5,220 nucleotides of DNA from Chloroflexota bacterium (GTDB lineage: Bacteria; Chloroflexota; Dehalococcoidia; DSTF01; RBG-16-68-14), in the NCBI GenBank assembly GCA_022561355.1, contig JADFRJ010000179.1, positions 1 through 5,220 on the forward strand, written 5' to 3'. This document shows, piece by piece, positions 1 to 5,220 of this stretch. The position numbers and the translations under genes are program-made. The notes below the pieces were generated by a model. The model was not told the origin of the DNA. It did no database searches and saw nothing but the letters and a program-made list of their open reading frames with translations. The number at the start of each line of letters is the position of its first letter. Position 1 is the stretch's first letter.

Positions 1-44
1 CGCACCTGCTTGAACTGCTCGTAGCGCTCGGGGTCCCAAGGCAT
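1..44 (-). CDS. N-terminus of a probable SAM-dependent methyltransferase (partial, runs off left edge)
   Basis: An ATG on the minus strand (bases 44-42) opens a frame reading MPWDPERYEQFKQV before the window ends. The start lies immediately after the TAG stop of the upstream enzyme gene (47-45), with no bases between. A good Shine-Dalgarno sequence, GGAGG, sits about 8 bases upstream inside the end of that gene. The W-(D/N)-P-x-x-Y-x-x-F opening is familiar from class I SAM-dependent methyltransferases of the trans-aconitate 2-methyltransferase type, where it precedes the first helix and the Rossmann-fold glycine loop. None of the SAM-binding motifs is inside the window, so the family call rests on 14 residues and is tentative. 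That a real gene starts here is better supported (abutting stop/start, strong ribosome site) than its identity. It is very probably co-transcribed and translationally coupled with the phosphotransferase-like gene. Confidence 0.5.
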   Translation of the reverse strand, partial: MPWDPERYEQFKQV

Positions 45-2705
45 CTAGTCTTCCTCCAGCACGACGGTGCCCAGGGTGCCATCGACCGTGATCGTCTGGC
101 CGGTGCGGATCATGCGCGTGCCGTACTTGACGTTCACGACGGCCGGAAGGCCGTACTCGCGAGCGACGGTGGAGCCATGCGAAAGCGTGCCACCGACGTC
201 GACGACGATGGCCGAGGCCGCGACGAACAGCGGCGTCCAGCCGGCGTCCGTCACGGGCGCAACCAGCACTTCGCCCGGCTCGATCGCCGCGTCCGTGCGC
301 GGGTCCATGATGACACGCGCCTTCGCCGTGACCCGGCCCGGCGAGACGGGGATCCCCTCCAACACTCTCCCCTCCGGCAACGCCATCTGCTCAGGACGCA
401 GCGGAATAGGGCGGCCGCGGAACATCTCCGGGAGGGTCACTGTGGCGTTTCGCGCGTGCTCTTCCTTGCGTCGCTCAATGCTGGCGGCGGCTTCTTCCGG
501 CGAGAGTTCGCCCAGCAGGAGCGCCCTCGCTTCCGTCCACGTCAGCTGATAGAGATCGAAGGCGTCCGCCAGCTTCCCTCGTTCCACCAGGCGGCGCGCC
601 ATCTCACGGCTGTAGTGGCGGCTGCGGTCAGTCGTGCGCACCAGGAGCGATTTCGTGTGCTCGCGGGAGGCGATCCACTGCTGCGCTTCGCCCAGCGCGT
701 AGCCAAAGATCGGGCGCTGCCAGAAGCGCAGCTTCCGCCGCGATTCATCGGTCGCCGCCTCGCGCTGCTTCCGCTGCCGCTCTTCGATGCGCTGCGGGGA
801 GGCGGCGGGATCGGCCTTAAGGTAGTTGCGGATCATGACGTAGACCGTCGCCACGTCCTCTTCCCAGCTCTTGGCGGCGGCTTCCGCCTCCATCACGCTG
901 CGATGGCCGTGGTGTTCGATAAACTTCACGAACGCCCGGCGGAATGCCGCCGTTTCATCGCGATTCGCGGCTTCTAAGCGTCGTTCTATCTCGGCTCCGT
1001 CTGAGGTCTCGAAGGCCTCCTTCAAGACAGCCGACGCCAGCACCAGCCGCGACAGCTCCCACAGCTCGAACGCCGGCAGGGCGCTCTCCAGACCCGCGAG
1101 GCCGGTCACCAGGTTCGCCTGCAGCGAACCCGCCTCGTCATCGAGCCAGCGCTCGGTGCAGTTCCGCAGCACCTCAAACGCGGAGCCGGTGATCCCGGCG
1201 CCCGATACGTGCGTGATGCCAACATCGCCGCTCCGGTCGATCCCGTCCTCGAACGTCTGGACCAGCTCCTCATCGGACTGCTCAGAGACAGGTCGTTCGG
1301 CGTCTTCCCGGCGGAACGCCTCGACGATCTCCTCCGAGCGCTCGATGTCCTTCGGCAGGCGGATGCGATACCACAACATGCGGGGCAACACCCGGATGTA
1401 GCCAGCCAGCTTCTTCCACATTCTCCGCTGTGGGATCTTCGTGTAATCGAAGTCGTTCGCGGATGCGCGCGACAAGCTCAAGTACTGGTCCATCAACGCC
1501 TCCTGAGAGGCGAACGGCGTTTGGTCGATCATGTCCAGCATCATCGTGACGTTCAGAAACGCCCGGCCGTAGAAGAACGCGAAGAACGGATCATCGTTCG
1601 TCAGCTTGATGCCCATCCGCTCGACCGGCTCCAGGCCGTACTTCTCGAGCGCCTCAAGCTGGATCGAGCTAGCGAACGGCGACATCTGGCCGGGCAGCAC
1701 CTCCTGGACATTAGCGGACGTCCAGATTGTTTCCGGGTTGGTATCCGTATCGAACTCGGAAACCCAGCCCTCGCTCTCCACCGCGGCCACGACGCCCGTA
1801 ACGGGCCGCGATTGCAGGATCACGAACTCGCCAGCGGCCCACGCCCACTCGATGTCCTGCGGGCTGCCCGCCTGCTCTTCGATGCGTGTGGCAAGCTGCG
1901 CCAGCTCCCGCGCTTGCTCCTTGCTGAGCACCGGCGAGGTTGCCCGCTCGGGTGGCACGTCTTCGTTTCGGATGCCACCGTCAGGGGCGGGCACAACCTG
2001 CAAGCTCTGGGGCGACACCTCTCTTCGGACGAACCCGCCGTCCGTCTTGCGGATCGCATAGTGGTCCGGCGTGACGAGGCCGCCCACAAGGCCTTCGCCG
2101 AGCCCCCAGACCGCCTCCACAACGACTACGCCGCCGTCGCCGGTGGCCGGGTCGACCGTGAACGCAACGCCGGACGCCTCGGCCGGCACCAACGCCTGCA
2201 CTACGACCGCCATCGCGAGCCCGTCCTCCTCCACGCCCTGAACGCGACGATACTCCACCGCCTCCTCACTGTGCAGCGATGCCCAGCACTCGAGCACTGC
2301 CGCCAGGACGGCGTCTAGGCCACGGACGTTGAGCAACGTCCTATGCTGCCCCGCGAAGGAGGCCGTCGCGCCATCCTCGGCGGTCGCGGAGGAGCGCACC
2401 GCGGAGGCTACGTTGCCGGCGCTCGCCATCAGCGCGGCGTAAGCGCGCTCGACATCGGAGCGAAGCCGCTCGGGCCACGTTCCTGACTGGAGCTGTGCCA
2501 GAGCGTCCGAGGACGAGGTCGCGTCCACGATGCCGTCCGCGAGCCCGTTCTCTTCCACAAACGTCCGATAGACGCCGGCGCTCAGCACGAACCCCGGCGG
2601 CACCGGCGCGCCATAGCGAATCAGGCGGCTCAGACCGGCTGCCTTGCCTCCGACGATGGCCGCGTCGTCAGGCGCGTCGTTCAGCGAATAGACAAACTTC
2701 TGCAT
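45..2705 (-). CDS. Rifampicin phosphotransferase-like PEP-utilising enzyme (PPDK-N ATP-grasp + C-terminal phosphohistidine domain)
   Basis: This 886-residue cytoplasmic enzyme has the domain order of rifampicin phosphotransferase (Rph, about 870 residues). Residues 1-303 form a pyruvate phosphate dikinase-type ATP-grasp domain, with GGKAAGL (Lys21), VPPGF (35-39), AVRSSATAED (Arg104), SGVAFTVDP (178-186), QDIEW (Glu286) and LQSRP (Gln298, Arg300). Residues about 314-780 form the middle acceptor-binding domain, with W328TSANVQEVLPGQMSP343 and HHGHR (598-602). Residues 784-886 form the swivelling domain, with DAGWTPLF and GGTLSHGSTVAREYGLPAVV; His843 is the expected phosphocarrier. True PEP synthase has this domain centrally, followed by a PEP/pyruvate-binding barrel, which is absent here. 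By family knowledge the enzyme would pass the beta-phosphate of ATP via the histidine to a substrate, releasing AMP and Pi; rifamycin is only one possible acceptor. The start at 2705 is chosen because the domain's conserved N-terminus begins there. An in-frame extension to 2948 would run into the divergent gene. The ribosome site is weak. The exact substrate is unknown. Confidence 0.88.
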   Translation of the reverse strand: MQKFVYSLNDAPDDAAIVGGKAAGLSRLIRYGAPVPPGFVLSAGVYRTFVEENGLADGIVDATSSSDALAQLQSGTWPERLRSDVERAYAALMASAGNVASAVRSSATAEDGATASFAGQHRTLLNVRGLDAVLAAVLECWASLHSEEAVEYRRVQGVEEDGLAMAVVVQALVPAEASGVAFTVDPATGDGGVVVVEAVWGLGEGLVGGLVTPDHYAIRKTDGGFVRREVSPQSLQVVPAPDGGIRNEDVPPERATSPVLSKEQARELAQLATRIEEQAGSPQDIEWAWAAGEFVILQSRPVTGVVAAVESEGWVSEFDTDTNPETIWTSANVQEVLPGQMSPFASSIQLEALEKYGLEPVERMGIKLTNDDPFFAFFYGRAFLNVTMMLDMIDQTPFASQEALMDQYLSLSRASANDFDYTKIPQRRMWKKLAGYIRVLPRMLWYRIRLPKDIERSEEIVEAFRREDAERPVSEQSDEELVQTFEDGIDRSGDVGITHVSGAGITGSAFEVLRNCTERWLDDEAGSLQANLVTGLAGLESALPAFELWELSRLVLASAVLKEAFETSDGAEIERRLEAANRDETAAFRRAFVKFIEHHGHRSVMEAEAAAKSWEEDVATVYVMIRNYLKADPAASPQRIEERQRKQREAATDESRRKLRFWQRPIFGYALGEAQQWIASREHTKSLLVRTTDRSRHYSREMARRLVERGKLADAFDLYQLTWTEARALLLGELSPEEAAASIERRKEEHARNATVTLPEMFRGRPIPLRPEQMALPEGRVLEGIPVSPGRVTAKARVIMDPRTDAAIEPGEVLVAPVTDAGWTPLFVAASAIVVDVGGTLSHGSTVAREYGLPAVVNVKYGTRMIRTGQTITVDGTLGTVVLEED
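53..57 (-). promoter_or_regulatory. Ribosome binding site of the partial leftward gene
   Basis: The minus strand reads GGAGG here, 8 bases before the ATG at 44-42 and within the last codons of the preceding gene. Because the preceding stop codon touches the ATG, ribosomes terminating on the upstream gene would release exactly at this start. That arrangement is typical of translational coupling. Confidence 0.6.
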
Positions 2706-2783
2706 AGAGATTTCGTACTCTTTCGAACGGGAGTGGCCACGTGAGCTTGACTGCGAAGTCCCATTGTAGCAGGCTATGACCTG
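2706..2783. promoter_or_regulatory. Divergent intergenic region shared by the two transcription units
   Basis: These 78 bases separate the start of the leftward phosphotransferase-like gene from the start of the rightward protease gene, so promoters for both must lie here or extend into the coding regions. The only notable symmetry is the 8-bp perfect palindrome GTGGCCAC at 2733-2740, overlapping CACGTG at 2738-2743. It is a possible operator but short enough to occur by chance in GC-rich DNA. No convincing -35/-10 pair is visible for the protease: TTGACT at 2747-2752 is -35-like, but no matching -10 lies at normal spacing. The protease start has only a weak AGG about 10 bases upstream (2771-2773). 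Confidence 0.55.
2763..2768 (-). promoter_or_regulatory. Candidate -10 element for the leftward unit
   Basis: The minus strand reads TACAAT, one mismatch from TATAAT. It would place a transcription start near 2756 and leave a leader of about 50 bases before the ATG at 2705. No recognisable -35 hexamer lies 16-18 bases upstream; that stretch is already inside the protease gene. This is a weak, purely sequence-based suggestion. Confidence 0.22.
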
Positions 2784-4889
2784 ATGAACGCCCGCGGGCT
2801 GCTCCTTCTCCCGCTGATCGCGGCGGCTAGCGCCTTCCTTGTGCTGTCGTTGGTATCCGGCAGCGCAGTGACCGAGAGCGCGACGCGCGAAAACGGCTTG
2901 CGGCAACTCTCCGGCCGCCCTCTCAAGGACCCAAAGCTCTCTTCTCACCTGGTCGCGCTGGCAGATGCTTCACTCGCGGGACTCCCCAAGAGCGTCAGCG
3001 GAGCGCGCGCTGCCGGCGCGCTGCGACTCACTCCGGCGGGCGAGGTACAGGTCTACATCGCTGTGAACGACTTGGCAGAGATCGACGCTCTAGCAACACT
3101 CGGCGTTTCCATCGAACGAGTAAGCGAAGAGCTAGGCATTGTGCAGGCATGGGTTCCTGTTGCCGCGTTGCGCGAACTGAGCGGTCTGCCGGTCGTCCAG
3201 AGTGTACGCCTGCCTGACTATCCACATTTGAACGCTGGCTCCATAGAGACCGAGGGCGACGCGGTGCTCAAGAGCGACGAGTTACGCACCGCGTTGGGCG
3301 TCGACGGCACAGGCGTGACCATCGGTGTGATCTCGGACGGCGTGGCCGGCCTCGCGGCGAGCCAAGGGCTAGGCGACTTGCCAGCCGTCGACACGAGCAC
3401 CTGCAACGTCGTACCTCAAAGCCCGACGTCATCGGGCGCTGGGGCCGAAGGGACAGCAATGCTGGAGATCGTCCACGACATCGCGCCCGGCGCATCCCTG
3501 ATGTTCGGTCATTTCGGTTTTGGGTTCACCGGCACAGTCCTCGACTTTAACGATGCTGTCGACTGCCTGGCGGCGAACGCCGACATCGTCGTCGACGACA
3601 TCGGCTGGTTCATAAGTGGACCGTATGATGGCAGCAGTTTCGTTTCGCAGAACACCGCCGATGCCCTCAATGGACCTGGCCCAATTCTTGGCTACTACAC
3701 AGCGGTGGCGAACCTGGCGCAAGCCCACTACCAGGACCCGTATGTGGAGTCGAGCACTGTCTTGATGGGATCGGACATCGATCCTCTCCTTCCGCCGGAC
3801 GACACATGGGTGCTCCACGAGTTTGACGCGACCGGCGGCACGAAAGGCACGAAGCACGCCGGTCTGGTTGGCCCTCCGGCAGACGGCAACCGCCTGATCC
3901 TGCCGCCCGGCGGATCTCTTTCCATCTTCCTCGCGTGGGACGACCCGTGGGGTTCGTCGCTGAACGACTACGACCTCTTCATCGGCGATGGCAGCGGCAT
4001 CAACGTCTGCGGCGGCAACTTCCAGGGCCCGGGACCGAACTCGTTCCCAGCCGAGGCGTGTTTCTGGGTAAACACCGGGCCCACCGACCTTGAGCTCGAC
4101 ATCATCATCGGTAACTTCCTTGGCGAGGCCGCGCCCGTGGAGTTCGACATGTTCCTCCTCTGCAGGAGTTGCAGCGGTCTAGGGAACGGCAATTTGCTCG
4201 ACTTCAATACCGCGGGCAGCAGCGTCCCGAACCAGTCAGACGCGGGCGGCTCGCCTGCTTCCGTCATCTCACTAGGCGCCGTCAGGCACGGCACGCCCAA
4301 CGATATAGAGCCGTTCAGCAGCCACGGCCTGACGGAGGACGGCCGGCTCAAGCCGGACATCGTCGCGCCGGATGGCGTCTGCGTCACCGGATCGGGTGGC
4401 TTCGGCCAGCCTAGCTGTCAGGGCAGTGGCAACCGCTTCTTCGGCACATCCGCAGCCGCGCCTCACGCCGCGGCGGTCGCGGCGCTGATCCTCGAATGCG
4501 ATCCCGGCCTGAGCCGCGTCGAGCTCTACGACCGCATGGTGCTCAGCGCGATCGACCTTGGCGAGGCGGGGCCGGACAACGTCTTCGGTCACGGGCGGCT
4601 GAACGCGGTAGCAGCGGCCGGAACGTGTTCCGGCGGTTCGCCCGCGACGGACACGCCGACGCCAACCTCCACACCAACACCCACGCCCTTCCTGGTGGGA
4701 GACGCCAATTGCGATGGCGCCGTGAACGCATTGGACGCCGCGTTGATCTTGCAGTTCAGCGCCGGGCTGCTCAACGCGCTGCCCTGCCCCCTAGGCGCGG
4801 ACGCCAACGGCGATGGCGCCGTGAACGCCCTGGACGCCGCACTGGTTCTTCAGTTCAGCGCCGGACTGCTGCCCAGCCTGCCACCCTAA
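2784..4889 (+). CDS. Secreted subtilase-fold serine protease with Glu in place of catalytic His and a dockerin-like C-terminus
   Basis: This 701-residue exported protein begins with a signal peptide (Arg4, hydrophobic core about 5-24, likely cleavage near SGSA28). Residues about 45-160 look like an S8-type propeptide, including a predicted alternating strand/helix stretch (VQVYIAVNDLAEIDAL). The catalytic domain follows: Asp185 in TIGVISDG, Glu222 in AEGTAM where subtilisins have HGTHVAG, DIAPGASL (232-239), VVDDIG (269-274), and Ser556 in GTSAAAPH. Between the last two blocks, residues about 340-470 form an insert with LAWDDPWG and NDYDLFIGDG, probably a beta-sandwich with several cysteines. 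A Thr-Pro linker (622-635) leads to two F-hand calcium loops (640-651 and 673-684). The protein is expected to act outside the cell, degrading proteins or peptides. The Glu/Asp substitutions recall sedolisins (S53: Ser-Glu-Asp), so it may belong to an S53-like branch of the S8/S53 clan. Whether it is active, and on what, cannot be read from sequence. The start at 2784 directly precedes the signal peptide; the ribosome site is weak. Confidence 0.9.
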   Translation: MNARGLLLLPLIAAASAFLVLSLVSGSAVTESATRENGLRQLSGRPLKDPKLSSHLVALADASLAGLPKSVSGARAAGALRLTPAGEVQVYIAVNDLAEIDALATLGVSIERVSEELGIVQAWVPVAALRELSGLPVVQSVRLPDYPHLNAGSIETEGDAVLKSDELRTALGVDGTGVTIGVISDGVAGLAASQGLGDLPAVDTSTCNVVPQSPTSSGAGAEGTAMLEIVHDIAPGASLMFGHFGFGFTGTVLDFNDAVDCLAANADIVVDDIGWFISGPYDGSSFVSQNTADALNGPGPILGYYTAVANLAQAHYQDPYVESSTVLMGSDIDPLLPPDDTWVLHEFDATGGTKGTKHAGLVGPPADGNRLILPPGGSLSIFLAWDDPWGSSLNDYDLFIGDGSGINVCGGNFQGPGPNSFPAEACFWVNTGPTDLELDIIIGNFLGEAAPVEFDMFLLCRSCSGLGNGNLLDFNTAGSSVPNQSDAGGSPASVISLGAVRHGTPNDIEPFSSHGLTEDGRLKPDIVAPDGVCVTGSGGFGQPSCQGSGNRFFGTSAAAPHAAAVAALILECDPGLSRVELYDRMVLSAIDLGEAGPDNVFGHGRLNAVAAAGTCSGGSPATDTPTPTSTPTPTPFLVGDANCDGAVNALDAALILQFSAGLLNALPCPLGADANGDGAVNALDAALVLQFSAGLLPSLPP
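4647..4688 (+). other. Thr-Pro linker segment of the protease
   Basis: Residues 622-635 of the protease are almost only Thr and Pro (TDTPTPTSTPTPTP), with low-complexity DNA rich in acc/acg/ccg/ccc codons. Such linkers join catalytic and C-terminal binding modules in exported bacterial enzymes and are often O-glycosylated. Here it separates the subtilase domain from the calcium-loop repeats. Confidence 0.75.
4701..4882 (+). repeat. Tandem 99-bp repeat encoding two dockerin-type calcium loops
   Basis: Two copies start 99 bases (33 codons) apart, at 4701 and 4800. By hand comparison about 80% of bases agree over 83 positions, with long identical runs, which suggests internal duplication. Each encodes a D-x-N-x-D-G-x-x-N-x-x-D loop followed by a helix: Asp640, Asn642, Asp644, Asn648, Asp651, then Asp673, Asn675, Asp677, Asn681, Asp684. 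All ligand positions of the dockerin type I F-hand are present in both copies. Dockerins bind cohesin domains; no cohesin is seen in this window. Confidence 0.8.
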
Positions 4890-4933
4890 GCGGCCTTCGA
4901 TCTAAGACGGAAACTCAGTACTATTAAGGCGCT

Positions 4934-5220
4934 ATGACACACGCATCCGCGCTCGTCCTCCGCATCGTGATCGCTGCCGCATTCTTGCTGGCCGCCGCCT
5001 TCGTCGCGCAGCCCAGTTCCGCGCTTGCCGCGACGGCGGCCGTCGATGTCGGCGACATCTGGTTCTGCGACGCGACGTTCGAAAACGGCGTCTGCGAAAC
5101 GACGATCGACCCCGGCGATACGGTTGTGTGGGACTTCAGCGGTGCGAACCTGCCCCACACGACCACGGAGTGCGGCGCTTCTTGCGACGACCCCACGGCA
5201 TCACCGCTCTGGGACTCCGG
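4934..5220 (+). CDS. Exported cupredoxin (plastocyanin/azurin-like), N-terminal part, runs off right edge
   Basis: The frame opens at ATG 4934, preceded by AAGG (4926-4929), and stays open to the window edge, giving 95 full codons. Residues 1-33 are a signal peptide: Arg10, a hydrophobic core about 11-25, and a likely cleavage at ALA32. The mature part begins with a beta strand (VDVGDIWFC), then ENGVCETTIDPGDTVVWDF, the usual cupredoxin pattern of a strand leading to PGDTVxW. Next comes LPHTTT, where His75 is the expected first copper ligand, and LWDSG at the place where many cupredoxins read FDSG. The remaining copper ligands (Cys, His, usually Met) would lie beyond the edge and cannot be confirmed. 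Cys45/Cys54 and Cys80/Cys84 could form disulfides, which is unusual for simple plastocyanins. The protein would act outside the membrane as an electron carrier or copper-binding protein. It lies 44 bases after the protease stop in the same direction, with no terminator hairpin between, so co-transcription is possible. Confidence 0.78.
   Translation, partial: MTHASALVLRIVIAAAFLLAAAFVAQPSSALAATAAVDVGDIWFCDATFENGVCETTIDPGDTVVWDFSGANLPHTTTECGASCDDPTASPLWDS

Noticed and set aside
177..977. A 266-codon open frame on the plus strand
   Set aside because: It is antisense to the phosphohistidine domain and the end of the middle domain of the leftward enzyme. The product is Arg-rich low-complexity sequence with no family features.
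1209..2318. A 369-codon open frame on the plus strand, opposite the phosphotransferase-like gene
   Set aside because: It is wholly antisense to a gene with clear conserved motifs. The translation is Arg/Leu/His-rich with no recognisable motif, as expected from GC-rich codon usage read on the opposite strand.
45..2705. Calling the leftward enzyme phosphoenolpyruvate synthase (ppsA)
   Set aside because: The phosphohistidine domain is at the extreme C-terminus and the PEP/pyruvate-binding barrel that follows it in PEP synthase is missing.
2747..2780. TTGACT with TATGAC as a promoter for the protease
   Set aside because: The spacing between the hexamers is 22 bases, too long for a standard sigma-70 promoter, and the putative transcription start would fall at or within the start codon.
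2706..2948. An in-frame 81-residue N-terminal extension of the leftward enzyme
   Set aside because: It would cover the whole intergenic region and overlap the signal peptide region of the divergent protease. Its sequence is unlike the family, and the conserved domain begins right at the ATG at 2705.
3429..3857. A 142-codon minus-strand open frame inside the protease gene
   Set aside because: It is antisense to the catalytic domain coding region, without a ribosome site or recognisable protein features.
4890..4933. A terminator or separate promoter between the protease and cupredoxin genes
   Set aside because: No GC-rich hairpin followed by a T-run is visible. The only -10-like hexamer (TACTAT at 4919-4924) has a poor -35 partner and would leave almost no leader.

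Overview
This window looks like GC-rich chromosomal DNA from an uncultured member of the Chloroflexota, most likely a Dehalococcoidia-like lineage. That placement is inference. It rests on the C-terminal module of the secreted protease, a short Thr-Pro linker followed by two near-identical GDANCDGAVNALDAALILQF-type calcium-loop repeats, and on the cysteine-containing cupredoxin precursor beside it. Both styles are familiar from Chloroflexota genomes. No rRNA, tRNA, IS element, integrase or CRISPR array is visible.

Layout. The left half is a leftward (minus-strand) unit. A complete 886-residue enzyme (2705 to 45) has the three-part architecture of rifampicin phosphotransferase-like PEP-utilising enzymes: an ATP-grasp domain, a long middle domain and a C-terminal swivelling phosphohistidine domain. 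Its stop codon directly abuts the ATG of a second leftward gene that runs off the left edge. Only 14 full codons of that gene are visible, and its N-terminus resembles SAM-dependent methyltransferases of the trans-aconitate methyltransferase type. A 78-bp divergent intergenic region (2706-2783) separates this unit from a rightward unit.

The rightward unit encodes exported proteins. The first is a complete 701-residue subtilase-fold protease (2784-4889) with signal peptide, propeptide, catalytic domain with an inserted beta-rich segment, Thr-Pro linker and dockerin-like C-terminus. The second, 44 bp downstream, is the N-terminal 95 residues of a signal-peptide-bearing plastocyanin/azurin-like cupredoxin (4934 to beyond the right edge).

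The strongest oddity is in the protease. The usual HGT histidine motif is replaced by EGT (Glu222), and the usual oxyanion Asn region reads VVDDIG (Asp271/272), while the Asp (ISDG) and Ser (GTSAAAP) motifs are intact. This suggests a sedolisin-like Ser-Glu-Asp active site in a subtilase-like frame. Apart from possible shared divergent regulation, nothing in the sequence ties the cytoplasmic phosphotransferase-like enzyme to the exported protease and cupredoxin. I see no compelling multi-gene novel system here.
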